Made by a program: the position numbers and the translations under genes
The notes under the pieces: generated by a model
Database searches by the model: none
Seen by the model: only the letters and a program-made list of their open reading frames with translations
What the model was told of the DNA's origin: nothing
Assembly (NCBI RefSeq): GCF_016086655.4
Contig: NC_052142.2
Location: 6,824,422 to 6,888,421, forward strand
Direction: 5' to 3'
DNA from: Lepeophtheirus salmonis
Taxonomy: Eukaryota; Arthropoda; Copepoda; Siphonostomatoida; Caligidae
DNA: 64,000 nt
Shown: one piece after another, positions 25,401-38,304 of the stretch
Position numbering within the stretch: the stretch's first letter is position 1
Layout of the letters: the number at the start of each line of letters is the position of its first letter

Positions 25401-26430
25401 TATCATTATTTTTCCATTCTCGAGGAAAGAACATCTAAGTATAAATTATAACTACACGTGTGAGTTGTCATAAATGAGAGAAACTAACACTCAGGAGTTG
25501 ATGGTGAGTTATAAGTGTAAGCCCCTATTGTATGAAGAGTATAATTGAGGATCAAAAACAGAATAATTCTAGCTATGTCTTTGCTTGATATAGAACGTAT
25601 CAATACGATAAGATTTTTATTCTCAAAACTGGTCAAAAAATTGGAATAATGAAATTAATACAAATAATTATATGCCTTTATTCTAAATTGTTGTTCTTTT
25701 CATTTTTAAAAGCCTTATTGTGAGTTTCCACATATATTTAAGATGTACAGTGTACACGACATGACCATATGAATTAAATTATATAAATTGCTGACGCAAG
25801 ATAAAATAGTAATTGAATTTTTTTAAAGGGTTAAAGGTAGTCTTCCAAAACGATGAAGAATAAAGCTATTTATACATATATCACTCTAAATTTCTATGGA
25901 ATCATCCTACACTTCTGTAAAAATGCAAAGTTCCATTAAGAAAACTTAATCAAGTTGTAAAATACAATGATGATCATAAAAATATTTAAAGTGTTCTCTA
26001 TCATGTTAACATACACTTATTAATTACAACTACACTAGAATGTTAAGGTCGACGGGTTCAACTTATTCTTCAAACTATCACTTTATGTTTTTAATCTCTA
26101 TAGACATGACATATTCTAAGAACCCTACATATTATAATTTTCAAACATCTTCAATTTTCCATTTCAAAATGAAGGCGTTACGTGATTTAAAATGTTTCTT
26201 GTTTGTAGTAGGGAAAATGTAACGAAAAGATAAATTTGTAAACACATTAGAAATTCTCCTATATTTAGGCATTTTTACTCCTTCCAACAAAAAAATTTTA
26301 ATCAACAAACCCATTTATTTTAAAAGGCAGAATTGTTAAGGATTGATGAATATGATATACATATATAGTCTGAATTATCTATTGGGCCGTTCAGAAATTA
26401 TATTTATATTTGTGTACAAAAAAGTAAGTT
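22441..26430. other. Mostly noncoding; weak coding-like debris at start
   Basis: Plus-strand translation near 23020-23160 contains KYNLYELYKYLPIKIEEGV, followed by stops; it could be further debris of the upstream retroelement. At 23925-24005 a block resembles 4785-4880. At 25090-25290 there is a copy of the repeat at 5300-5540. At 24715-24780 there is a partial family 2 unit. Nothing else is supported. Confidence 0.4.
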
Positions 26431-26436
26431 ACTTAC

Positions 26437-26528
26437 CTTTGACCACGTTCGCTTTTATAAGTACCTCCATACTTTGGTCTTGTAACAATAAGATCTATGA
26501 TTTCAGAGATGCAAGAAGCAAAGAGAGC
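26437..26528 (-). CDS. slo: Slowpoke/BK channel exon: end of S6 and linker to RCK1
   Basis: A 92-base exon bounded by acceptor CTTTTTATAG and donor GTAAGT. Starting in phase 0 it encodes ALFASCISEIIDLIV then TRPKYGGTYKSERGQ, with two bases left over. This aligns with the inner end of S6 and the S6-RCK1 linker of Slo1 channels (family pattern FASSIPEII...NKYGG..K.EHGKR). The product would be part of the pore gate linker of a plasma-membrane potassium channel. The leftover bases join exactly to the exon at 40313, yet that exon lies upstream on this strand, so order is wrong. The usually invariant SIPEII reads CISEII. No neighbouring pore exon was found within the window. Confidence 0.75.
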
Positions 26529-26852
26529 CTATAAAAAGTATTAGCAAAATATAATAAAGGATACTTTATTTATATTTAACTTAATGTGATTGAGTGAAAG
26601 TAGGGTAAATCAAACTATTTAACGACTAATATATTATACTCACATCGGCTTCAATTTTTTTTGAAATCAAATGTTTTCGTTTATATCAGATAATTACAAT
26701 TAGGCATCTTTAATAAATGATTGAAAGTTTTATTCTGATGTCATAATTAAAAATACGAAGAACTTATTTTACTGGAAGTACTATAATCCACGGAAAGACG
26801 ACATGATTAAATTTGATATGAATAGGTCTAACAAGATAAATGATTTAACCAG

Positions 26853-26900
26853 TAGTGTCCAAACTTTTTCTAACGGCAGACCCCATCAACGCTTGACAAT
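26853..26900 (+). repeat. hAT-type terminal inverted repeat (single end)
   Basis: CAGTAGTGTCCAAACTTTTTC is close to the classic hAT terminus. A similar one starts at 61442. No matching opposite end was seen nearby. Confidence 0.4.
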
Positions 26901-29900
26901 TTTACTGCAAGCTGGGGCAGGGGGTTGGGGGTTAAATAATAGTAATAAACACACGTGAATCCACTGTGTTCTCATATGAAAATTTTACTTTATTATTAAA
27001 TTGCTCCGTAATAGAGTGATGTTATAACATTAGGAAATAATAACTTTATTAGAACATTGCTCCAAAAACATGAAGGTATTATAATATCAAAAACTGCCCG
27101 TCACAATAAATCCATGAGAGCCCAGAACTTGTTTTTCTGCGTCTATATGGTACCATCCAGGGACCTGTTTCTTACTCATTTTTCTAGCTAGGCCTAATTT
27201 TGACACACAAATGAGGAGAATACGGTCACTTAAAAATGTATTTAAAAAAAACATTTCAAAATAAAAGACCAGTCGACTTAAACTAGCATTATAATTTTGG
27301 GTGACTTTCTACTCAATCTACAATTTGAAGGAGAAGAAGAAAATAATGAGTCTGCATAAAATAATAAAAGAGCACAGAGAACTTAATAGGTATTGTGGCT
27401 TGTTGCCCGTGTAATCGGACGAGTCAATTAAAAGCTATCAGCTCAAGAATAATTATCAAGTACCTTGCAAAATTAATCAACTTTTAAAATTGGGATTTAT
27501 GCTTAATATTTGCTACTTTTTCTACCAACTGTAGATGAAGTAGTAAGTCCCTCTATATTATTTTCCCGAAGCTTAGATAATAATTAAAAACGAAAAATAA
27601 CTAATTAATTCTTGGGTGGTCCAGTACTGATTGATCCACGGATAGGTACTGTTCTGTGGGCCAAGGACTAAGAAAAACTCTTTTAAGCCATGAGAGAGTA
27701 GAATTGACTCCTTCATTGGCTAGGAGTATATCAATCCTATCTTTCCATCAATTTGAGTACATTTCAATGTTGAAAATATGAAGGGACCCATTAAAAAATA
27801 TATATAATTCAAATTACTATTTGAATGGTTAAAAAGCGGAATATGATAACTATAACAGAGGGTTGGCGTCATTTGGAGACATAAAGTTGTCAAAATTAAG
27901 ATAACTTTATCGGCTTTGCACTACCAAACATGAAAAAATAGGAATATCCAATATGTTTAAAAACAAACGAATAAAATTTTTTTGAGATGTATATTTTTAA
28001 AATTTCTCATTTAAATAAAAGATACTTTTCTAAATGTAGTTTTTCTTCTCATTACTATAAATGATGAAAAAGTTCTAAGTAATTATGTAACTTTTGTAGA
28101 GAAAAAATACATACTTTATCATAATTATTACAATTTTGTGCTATTGTTTTACTTTTTAAACTATGTTCGTTCTATATTAGAACATCTATCTTTAAAAAAT
28201 AATTTAATTATTTTATTCTGCCTTCTTTTTTATAGCTTTTTGTTTTAGATTCATAGTAAAATTATCATTTATATATAATTTAATATTCTCCCTGCACTAA
28301 TTGTATTTTAAATGTGAAGATTTTATCCCCTAAACAGAAATACCTTTTCTCCCTCCTAATTAAATTCCAGGCATCTGATGAAAACAATGTTTTATAAATT
28401 GTCTTAGTTGTAAGAAATGACTCTGAACGATATTTTTTTAAAATAACTATAAGCCCGTATATCTCAAAAACAAGGAGTACAAGACAAGAATTGTGAACAT
28501 TAAGTTCATGTTGTAAAAAAAGTATAGACTTAAAATTTAATTTTATATCGATTGATTACTCTACAATTTTTTATAAAATTATATTTATTTAATATGCATG
28601 CAAATATATCATTATACATAATAAATAAAAGAAAGATGTATTTGCGATAAGAAGAAAAAAATTGAGCAAGTAAATCAAGAACAGCATATAAAATGAAACA
28701 TAATTATGAGTATTGTGGAAAAAAATTAAATAATAATTTTTCGCTAAACATTTTTTTAAAAACTTTTATTAGATTTCACAATCCCTTTTAGACTTTTCTG
28801 GTACTTTAAGGATATTGAGAGATATTACTTAATGAATCTGCTCCATTATTTCATCTAGTTCCAACACGATCCGGTTGAAATTTTGCATGCTATACTAACG
28901 CGTTACCTCGTTAACACAAAATACATTATTTATTTTGTTGTCAGCTATGGATTCACTAATCTCAATTGATACAAAATGGTTATGTCATAATTTCTTCTTT
29001 TTGAAAAATAAACGAAGTGATAATAGTTTTTTACGCATGCTCAGTTTCCAAAAGAACAGGAATACAATTTCTTGTTCATCCTTCATCTTATGTGTATATA
29101 TATAATGGCCATCTTATTATTTCTCTGAAATTTTTTTGACTTTCATAAACAAATACAAAGGTATAGCTACACGTTGAATAAAATAAATCTAAGTTTGATT
29201 ATAGTACAGTATCCAATAATATGCTATGTAGAATTTTATTATTATTTAATATATACGAGGGGGTTCAAAAAGTAAGGGTACTTTTCAAATTTCGCAGGCA
29301 ACATATATTTATTAGTCTATATTATTTTATTTTTGTATGTAATTTTTCTGTCTTCAAGTGCTGTTCATCTTTTTGATCGCGATCTATTTAGTCCAAAAGT
29401 TAAGTGAATTTGTCGAATGATGCTTGTCTGAAGTTGCCCAGGCTATCAATCTGGCTATCTTACTTTAAAAATAATCCTAAGTCCCCTCCATATATTTCGG
29501 AAGGACGATGAATTGAAAATGAAAGGGCTTTGAGTTATAACAAGAGTGGATTTTGTTCCCTCGAAGCATTTTTGTGTCTGTAGCAGACATTTCCAGTAGT
29601 CATGCTTCCAGAAGGACCCGAAGGAATCCAACTCTACGAGAGCTAAAAAATACACATCATTTATAATTCCAAGGCTCAAACTGGATGCAGTGCCAACAAT
29701 ATTCCCTGAGGCATCGGCATGTTTATCAAAGTTACCAGCTCCTCAGAGATCAACATTCAAACATCAAATTTGTATTTTTGCCGGTGCCTAATTACTCCAG
29801 GCAATGCCGAGTACTATAGTTAGTGGAAAATTTACTAGCATATTTTGTGTTATAGTTAATAATGACAATAGGTAAATATTTACAAACAAGTTCTCGTTCA

Positions 29901-30340
29901 ATCTGATTAAGTTGTTATAACATATTTTTATACAATTTATTTTTCAAACAAGTATAAGTAAATGTAAGTCATTTATAATTACTAATTAAATTTTTAAAGA
30001 ATTATTTACTTAATAGTAAATGGTTACATGGCCACTAATAGTGGCACCGTCTTGCGTCTAAGAGATTGAAACAAAATATATTACATATGTTAAGTTATTT
30101 TTGTTTATCATTAATTAGTTTATTTATTTCGAAAGTACTATAGTTAATTAAAGTGGTGCCACCAAGCTGATAAGGTTTTGTTTTTTAAGATTGTTCATAA
30201 GCCATTTGAACATGTTATTATAGTGTTATAGATAGATATTTGATTTAAAATGAGGATATATACTTATTTTTTCAAGATAATTAGAAAAAAAAATCATTTT
30301 ATGACAACGTAAATAAATATTTGTAAAATAGATTTGTTGA
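26901..30340. other. AT-rich, largely noncoding
   Basis: A block at 29256-29285 (GAGGGGGTTCAAAAAGTAAGGGTAC) resembles a mariner end. The minus frame beside it (29455-29679) has no transposase motif I can name. Otherwise low-complexity AT-rich DNA. Confidence 0.4.
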
Positions 30341-30351
30341 GTACATTTTAC

Positions 30352-30457
30352 CTTTGCTCTTTCAAGGTCCATTGCGTTCATTAGTGAACGTTGAAAATAT
30401 TTGACTCTTGTGTGCTGTCTCTTCAGCAAACCTTCAAATTCAAGATCAGGCTCAGCT
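30352..30457 (-). CDS. slo: Slowpoke/BK channel exon: RCK1 second segment
   Basis: A 106-base exon between a strong acceptor (pyrimidine tract, then TTATATAG) and donor GTAAAA. One base completes the codon from the preceding exon. Then follow AEPDLEFEGLLKRQ, HTRVKYFQRSLMNAMDLERAK, ending in phase 0. This aligns with the Slo1 stretch PPDLELEGLFKRHFTTVEFF...MNPIDLQRVK in the RCK1 calcium-sensing domain. The exon at 40204-40313 precedes it correctly in both order and phase. The next exon, which should start at the VHEADACLVLANKYC region, was not found in the window. Divergence from canonical Slo1 is higher here than in the preceding exon. Confidence 0.75.
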
Positions 30458-31250
30458 CTATATAAGAAGAAAGCAAATATATTTAAATACAATAATATTT
30501 TACATCTTTTATAAAATAGATATATTGATCGAAGGATGTAATTATCAATGAAATAACCATTGTAATTAATCTCAACAAAACACACTCATAACCAGAAAAA
30601 TATTTAATTCGTTCATTTAATTAAAATAATTAATCGATGATAAAAAGAAAATATATATACAAATATATTAATCCAATTTATTTTTAATGGATTCCATTTT
30701 TCCCGAGAATTTTTTTTCACATTGCATATAAACTTTGTCCATTTGGTTGTATAAAAAATATAGAAATATAATAAATTTTGTTTTACTACTTTTCAGGTCG
30801 GATGATACACAATAAAATTTTCCTCATTTTCCATGGTGCATAAAATAGTATAATTTTTTTTTTTTTTTTTTTTTTTTTGACAAGTATATTCTTAAATTAT
30901 TCCTTAGAATTATTGGAGGTCTTTCAATAAAGAAAGCGAATACATCTGTTATGATAAAACTCAAATTATTCAAAACCAGTTTATGAGCCATGTTGGTGTT
31001 CTTGGCGCCAATGCCTACTGGTACATGGTAGATACAGCATAAATTTTTTTCGTAGAAAATGAGTAATGAATAATTTACATTTCTGATATTGCTTTAAAAT
31101 AAAATCCTTTGAATTAAATGGATCTGGGATTGTTATCTGAAAATGTAATAATTGTCCTAGAATTAATTTTAATTTATCGAATAAAATAGCATAATTTAAA
31201 TTTGGGTAAGAGCATTGACGTGTGGGCTACACTATTCGAATATATTTATT
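30458..31250. other. AT-rich intronic or intergenic DNA
   Basis: Includes a poly-T tract of about 22 bases at 30856-30878. Nothing else is seen. Confidence 0.5.
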
Positions 31251-31257
31251 ATAAATA

Positions 31258-32285
31258 TACGAAATATAATATTATAATCGTACTAGGACATACCCGTATT
31301 ATATGTTTTATTATAAATTATTTTATTAATACTATAAATAGCTCCAGAATTTAGTAAAATTTATCGATAGACGACATAATAATTATAAATATGTTCCTCG
31401 TGCATGCATAATTAATATACATAATAAGACTAACTTGCTAATCTTCTTCCTAACTTTTTGATTCATATTCAATATATGTTTCCCTTTTTCCATTGTAAAA
31501 TAATTCCTGTTTTTGATTTTTAATTTTTTGGTGCATTTCCAAAAGAACAACCTTTACATTAAAAAAAACTTTGAGACACAGGGAATCTATCTTGTTTTAT
31601 CAAAAAAAATCAACTTATTTGAAAAAAAAAGAAAAAAAAATGCCCTCCAGAGCCCAGGAATTGGGTTTTATCAAAATGAAACATAGCCTTGAGTACGTAA
31701 CTCAGAATTTTGAACAACTTTTATTCTATGTCTAAAGTCTGTATCTTTCTCCGTGATTATTTGTTTTTATTGACGGAAAAATAAACAAAATTACATTTAC
31801 TATAATATAATATTATAGTTATACTAGGATGTACCAGTATTATATAGTTTGTTTTGAATGATTTTGTCAATCCTTTAAATTACTTCAGAATTTAGTAAAA
31901 ATTACTGATATACTATATTTGAAGTTCTTCCATCCCTTTGGCGATTATATTTAGAAAAATTAAATATTTGTTCCTACTTCAACCATAATGAAAATACAAA
32001 TTCTGAGTTACGTACCTAAGGCCATGTTTCATTCTTATCATAAAAGATTTCTGGGTTTTGGAGGGCAATTTTGTTTTTTCGCTAATAAGTAGATTTTTTT
32101 TCATAAACAGGATAGATTTTTCGTGTATGTAGGTATGGGTTGTCAATTCGAAAATGTACCAAAAAAATTAAGAATTGAAAAAACAAATAAATATAATAAC
32201 AGAAATAGGGAAAACGTACATATATTGATTACGAATTAAAAAAGGGAATTAGGAAGATGATTAGCGAGCTATGGTAGTCTTAGTA
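31258..32285. repeat. Interleaved direct and inverted repeat complex
   Basis: Arm A at 31425-31715 is the reverse complement of 31985-32285; landmarks are TACGTAACTCAGAATTT, GCCCTCCA, and CTTCTTCCTAA or its complement. A direct repeat (ACTAGGACATACCCGTATTATAT and ACTAGGATGTACCAGTATTATAT) lies before each arm, at 31258-31380 and 31795-31915. The pattern D-A-D-A' suggests two element copies, one inverted in part. Confidence 0.75.
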
Positions 32286-32289
32286 TGTC

Positions 32290-33710
32290 TCTTCATTATG
32301 GTTGTAGGAAGAACATATTTCTAATTGTTCTAATAAATGGGGTAGAAGAGCTTCAAATCATGGCTATCGACGAGTTTTACTACCTTTGGGAGTTATGTAT
32401 AGAATTAATAAAATAATTTTTTTGAAATTAAATATATTATACGGGTACGACCAAGTTAAACATAAAAATATTTTGTTCTGTCAAATTTTAGCAATGATAA
32501 AATATGGTATTCTTGAAAATAATTTTTATTACTATGTATATGATATGGTTGGAGATTTGAGCTCCGTTTTACTGCCAAAAGTGTGAAAAAAATATTTCAG
32601 ATAGAAAATAAGCATTGACAATTGTTTAATAAGTCTTTTTTAGGGTAAAAATGTCTGTAAATTATGATTTCTTATGTTTCAATATTGTATTTTGTGTCGT
32701 TTAGCCAAGAAATTTGAATTTGTTACCAATTTTGCCCAAAAATTACTGTTTTTGCTTGAAAAAATATTTTAAAATTTGTAAACCTATAGAATCTACAATT
32801 CTATTTAAAAAACCATTATGTATTTTATATTGATGGATATTAACCAGCTTTTTAAAATAGAACTGTTTGTTAAGTTGTTTCTTCCATAACTTTTTGTGAA
32901 ATACCCGTTTAAAAAATACGTTTCAAGTGACAAACAGGAATACACAATTCACACTTTTCCATAAATGCCTGGCTTTAGGTAGCCGTATCAACTAATAAAA
33001 AAGACCTATTGTCTTGATTTACCTATCATTTAATTTGTAATTCAAAAAGCTTTAAATTGATAACAATCTATACTATTTATTGTACAAGAACATTTGAAAA
33101 AAAAAAATGTATTACCCCTACTCTTTAATTTTATTGAGTTGTGAAAAAAATACCGTCCCTTAATAAAAGGAATGGTACATAAAAACGCTAGGAGCTATAT
33201 ACTTGACAATTTAATCGTTTTTGCCTGAAATAGTATCCTTTAGGCTGATGTTTTTAATTTTCTCTTGGCAGATCAAATATTTCCGATTTTTTTTTTTTCC
33301 ACTTAATGCATTTAAAATTTTATGTGAAATTTTTTATGAAAAGAGTCCGTGACAAAAATACAGAATGAGCAATATTCGTTCAAAGTTAATTGATTATGCC
33401 GAAGAGATACTTCTTTTAGAAAATGATACCCAGTTTGAGTAAAACTATTTACAATTTTTTTCTAAGCAACAGAAACTTGTTTTTTGAGCAAAATATCTAT
33501 TTTTCTGAACGCGAGATATTACGCCATCAACTGAGTAACATTTACTTGATATTGACTAAATTAAGGTCCAATTTGTCACATAACAATTAGAAGATCTCAA
33601 AATCAAATCTATTATCTAATTGATTCATTTGTAGAATTTAAAAATGCTGAAGATATATTTTTATTTCTGTCAAATTAGACAAACCTTTACAAAAATGAGT
33701 CCATCTAAAA
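32290..33710. other. AT-rich noncoding DNA
   Basis: The 66-codon frame at 32386 is AT-driven and has no motif. No gene is supported. Confidence 0.5.
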
Positions 33711-33829
33711 AATCATCGCATATTTTGTATTTCTGACTTCAAATTTTAATTATACATAAAATTTTCGCTCTTTTTTTCAAAAAATTTCTAATTGCAAGAT
33801 TAATTAGCTTAGTTTTTCTTTATCACTTC

Positions 33830-35000
33830 ACATCGTTTCGTTTCATAATTTTATTAACTGCTCCGGATTGAGACCAGGTTCCCTTACTGTCTCGTTTTGT
33901 GTCGATGTCCTCGTAACAGGCAAATCGAATTCCGTAGGTGTTGAAAGCGCAGCTCCCACATAATTATACCATTATATTTGAGTAGATATTTCCTGTTCGT
34001 ACATTTTATGGATGACCTATGTTTTTTCTATTCGAAGGAAATAAATTGCATATCTGTTACCTTTATGGTTATTTCACATCTTTATTCTTTTAACTCGCAC
34101 CATTTCAAGATAATTTTTATATTTTGGTTAGGTACCATCTTCTTGCACTGCCAAATATTATTCTTTAGTGTTACTCATGGAGTATTTTTCATGTAGGTGT
34201 GTCGATAGAGGCCAAAATTTAAATAATTTAAGTTTTTCTCCCCATCAGTGGACCTATATATGTATTTTGGGGTGCATTACTTTATCGTTGTCATTCCTAT
34301 AGAAGTAACAGTCGCATAAGAAGATTTGAGATTCTTCTTGTAGACCGATGATATATCCGTCTTTTTGAGACTCCTGTATCAGTTCCTTCCATATTTATGT
34401 CCCTAATTCCGGTTTGAACGATGGAGGTCTGAATCACTGTCTTATAACTTACTCTATAAGTAGTTGGACTTTTTGGATTGTGTCTCGGAGTTTGCCCAGG
34501 TTTTCTAATACTTTAATTACCATATTTATTTCGTAATAGGATTTCTTAATTATTTGAGTAATTTCTATATGGAAAATTTTCTTCAACTTGGCATGGTTGT
34601 TTCTGAGAAACAAAATGTTTATATAAACTCTGTTCAGTTCAACTTGAGACATAGTTGCTCCAAAGAAGTCAAATATTAGTAGATACTCTATTCCAACAAT
34701 AACCATCGTAGTCGATCTTTCTCCCTGTGTAATTTCCGTTCTTATATTCTGCTTTCTTTATATTAAATCTAAAGTGTCTTTTTTTTTCTATAGACGTTGA
34801 AGCGTTTCTAGTATAAGATTCAAGCCTGTCTTTTAACTTTATTGTTGAACGTTTTAGTCTGCATAGCAATTGATATTAAATTCCTTAATTCTTGAAATTC
34901 GAGGAAGAGTATTTTGATCTCCACTTGTATATGATGGTTATCATCTTCTTATTTTGGGTAAATACGCCCAACTTCGTATCTTATATATATTTAAACTGAT
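33830..35000 (-). mobile_element. Possible retroviral-type Env remnant
   Basis: Overlapping minus frames at 34669-34869 and 34449-34706 look like one protein split by a frameshift. It has a basic stretch, a short hydrophobic glycine-containing segment, then a long amphipathic helical region. That layout resembles the fusion subunit of errantivirus (gypsy-type) envelope proteins. A further minus segment near 33840-33960 reads as a short polar tail ending in a stop. Multiple stops separate the parts. No adjacent pol was found. The call rests on layout, not on an invariant motif. Confidence 0.3.
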
Positions 35001-35499
35001 TGATGTGTGGAGATAGAGATGTTAGAGCCACCGGCCATAATAGTAGTATTTGAACCAACATTCTACAAAAGATTAATTAGTATTTATACATAATACTTTT
35101 GATTTGTGAAAACCCTGTATTTTATAATATTTCTTATTTGCATACATAATATTTAAATAAATAATTAATTAATTTATTAATTATTATTTAATATCGTCCA
35201 AAAGTATCTACCAGATTTTGACCTTCCTCGATATGAACTTCATTGCTAACTACAACGGAAGTGGGCATTTCGATCTGAATTTTCTGATGCTAGTCTTTAG
35301 CTTTGTGATCAGTGATGGCGAAAATTACAATTTGTATGATTTGCGAATTTTCGATTTCTGCTATAAATGTTGTCAGATTCTACCTATTTAAAGTGTTCTC
35401 TCTATTTCAGTCTCTTCCTTTTCTGTTGAGCCGAGACTTGGTTTCTCCTCTTACTTAGATAGTGCTTACACTTTATCATTAAGAAGACTGATGCTTTCT

Positions 35500-36060
35500 T
35501 GACATATTAGGTTAGGGAAAAAGTAATAACTTATAAGTATAATAAGTATGTCCCCTCCTGTTAGATAACTTGTTGCCAACTAGAATCCAAGTTCATAATG
35601 CCCAGCTCGTAGATATCTTTGTCCCTATTAGAAAAAAAAACTCGGACAACCAATGTTCACAGCCAACTATTGAGGGCAAGTTTTTACTCTTCCCATCAAC
35701 AAAAGCAGGGGATAGTAAGTTGGTGTCAGGTCCAGATTGTAGGGTAGATGCATAAAAATTTCCCATCTGAGCTCCCAGAGCTTCTGGCGCGATATCAAAG
35801 ATGTGTGCGGGGGGCGTTGTCATGATGTCTTGTTGTCTCCTATAGACCAATACTGACCATTTCTATTCGATCAACAGCTTAAAAAGGTGGAGTTGTTCAT
35901 AGTAAAGGGCTGAATTGAGGGGGCAAAATACATTGCTCAAAGTAATTTTGTACGTTACGAAGCAAAAGAGTATGGGCCCCATAAACATTGCAAATTTTCT
36001 TGTTCACTTTTCTGAGATTTGTCTTTCGTATCGAATCTTACATGTGCTTACGGAAATTCG
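35500..36060 (-). mobile_element. Mariner transposase relic
   Basis: Minus-strand pieces in different frames match the C-terminal half of mariner transposases: HHDNAPRTHL (catalytic-loop type), QKLWELRWEIFMHLPYNLDL (family LGWEVLxHPPYSPDL) and a WLSEFF-type end. A possible terminus, TTAGGTTAGGGAAAAAGTAAT, lies at 35509. The usual PPYSPDLAPSD block reads LPYNLDLTPTY, so the catalytic motif is degraded. The frames at 35570 (+) and 35593 (-) are fragments or shadows of this relic. Confidence 0.65.
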
Positions 36061-36160
36061 TGATAAGAGCTCCTTATTCAATATAACCTAGCCTTTTCAC
36101 GTATATATTAGTAGTATTGATATACATATATAGAGAATATCACATGGTGAAGTCCATAGC

Positions 36161-36720
36161 ATGTTAGAACCCAAAATAGAAGGACAATCATCCGGAATTA
36201 TCGAGCTTCGGAAACTCAAAGAAAGCAATGCAGTTATAAAGTCATTCTCTCAAGGAATAAAACACTTATTTGTCAACTTATTGGTGCAGGAAGAGGGGTG
36301 TATCCATCAGATTGAATTCACCCTAGGACTTGCTAAGAAAGCTGCTTAGCTTTAAGAAAAACCTTAAACTTAAAACCTAGAAGCAAAGCCAAACACAGTG
36401 ACGAAATTATTTGTTCTCTTGAATACGATAGTAAGTTCGAATATGGTAGTAATTTGTATCATATTTATGTTGATAGATACAGTAGATAGCATCAATTAGA
36501 CAATTTAGAAAATCTTCAAGTTCAGAAGATGTTGTCAATATTCCAAGGAGTCATGCGCCCCTCTTTGGCATACATAACATTATTAGGGCAGACATTAGAC
36601 GTCATTATAAGTCTATGGTGTTGAAGTAATTTGGGAAAAGTATTAATATTAACTATGAGACATCGAGCAGCACACTAGCAGAGTGGCTGTTTGGAAGAAA
36701 TATGAAAACATTAATTCCAT
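36161..36720 (+). other. Coding-like fragment, unidentified
   Basis: A 62-codon open frame followed by broken frames reading SHAPLFGIHNIIRADIRRHY near 36550. No family recognised and no splice support. Confidence 0.2.
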
Positions 36721-37037
36721 CACATTGATAAAGCTGAACAAAACTATTTATTATTAATAATATATATATTAGAGGTTTTGTGTATTGTAATACACATAAA
36801 AATAGATATAGCGCATTAAGTGTACTTTAATTTTTATTATTTCATAATAACTAACAACTTTGAAATAATTCAGCAACATTTTATTATCTATTAGTTTTCC
36901 ATTTTGAATATGGTTTACTTAACTTATATATAATATTTATTTGTCATTTAAAGATTTGAAAATTCAATTGGCCGAATAAAAAATGTAGAAGTTACTGAAT
37001 AGGTAATTGTTTCGTATTTGTAAAGGTGGATTCATAC

Positions 37038-37175
37038 CTTGCCATATGCTGCAGCTTTTGCAATTTCCTTCCTTCTTTTAGTTATTATTAGTTTCAAGGA
37101 TTCTCTTTTATCGAATAAAGCTTTTTCACTGAAGTCACTAATGAAGAACCCGTACCCTGGTGTAGAGGATATGAA
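37038..37175 (-). CDS. Candidate internal exon, product unknown
   Basis: On the minus strand 46 codons run open and end at a good donor (AAG/GTATGA). The translation contains GYGFFISDFSEKALFDKRES and ITKRRKEIAKAAAYGK. An in-frame stop lies directly upstream, where an AG could be an acceptor, but the preceding tract is A-rich rather than pyrimidine-rich. It lies between two slo exons, yet does not fit the Slo1 sequence at that point. It may be an unrelated exon or a remnant. Confidence 0.3.
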
Positions 37176-37289
37176 CTATTTTTTTTATAAAAGACCCCTC
37201 TATTATACTTGCCACTGTCTATTAATTGTGATGTCACTTGAAAACGCTCTATGTAGACCATCAGTATTTGACATTACGTCATAGTATAG

Positions 37290-38299
37290 AAAAGTAAATG
37301 GGATTGTGTCCTTACCCATCTTCAATGTAATGAACTCCTTCTTAAGAAAATAGCTTAAAGAAGAAATAAAAAGGGAAAGAACTGCAGTAAGGTATGCATC
37401 CCCCCTAAAACATCAAATGTGATAATATAATCAGTAACATGTCATGTACCATTTGCAATAGAGAAATTTGTATACAATGCACATGTGTACTGATAAAATA
37501 GGTCGTTACAAACCTATTTGAGGCTATCAACCTAAAAAGTATAATCAATTAAGTAATCCAAAAATTAAAATATATTTTGGACATATATTTTTTGTGATAT
37601 ATTTAATAATGTTAACAATGTTTGTTATATTTATGTTATAATTTAATTTGTGAAACTAATTAACTGTTTTTATAATAGCGAGTAGTAACTATAAATTGAT
37701 TTTATTAATACATATATTATAAAAGCAATGAAGTTATCTTATGAATTTAATCTTGTTATATGTTAATACTTATCGCTTATTCGTTATCAGTAACCACTAA
37801 AATGTTTAAATATCGCATGGATGGTTAATGCCATGCATATGTAATTTTGCCAGATGATAGATAAAACCTTTCAGTTGAATAGTTCATGTTTCAAACAAGT
37901 CCTAAAATTATTGTTTCAATAATGAATACGGTTATTCAAGAACTGATTAATATATACTTAATGTTAATTATTTTTGTATTTAAAAAAAAAAACGTAGAAA
38001 ATAAAAAAAATAATTAATAGAAGTTGTAGCACTTACATAAAACTACAGTTTAAAATATACAAAAATATTTTTATCTAGTCCAAGAACAAAAATTTATGAT
38101 TTGGTTAGATGAAAAAAAGATGTTATTATTATGTCTATAGAAATAAAGGATTAAATATCGCATAGATAACTAGATGGCATAAAAGCTAGATTTATAAAAT
38201 TTCGTCAAAATGATTGATTAAATATTTTGGTTTAGTAATTTAAATGAAATATTTAAAAAGAAAAGTGAATTTTATACTTATTAGTTATTTTTACCTTGA
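37290..38299. other. AT-rich noncoding DNA
   Basis: No gene supported. Ends at the target-site duplication of the LTR element. Confidence 0.5.
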
Positions 38300-38304
38300 A
38301 AAAT

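Noticed and set aside
26640..26670. GTGAGTAT donor on the minus strand near 26650 as a slo pore exon
   Set aside because: The preceding frame is short, AT-driven and has no S6 or pore-loop residues.
29455..29679. 74-codon minus frame next to a mariner-like end
   Set aside because: No transposase motif in any frame; left as noncoding.
36087..36106. ACCTAGCCTTTTC as the second end of the mariner relic at 35.5 kb
   Set aside because: Orientation and bases do not match the inverse of TTAGGTTAGGGAAAAAG.
37150..37175. GYG in the orphan exon read as a potassium selectivity filter
   Set aside because: The residues after GYG are charged rather than a membrane helix, and no pore helix precedes it.
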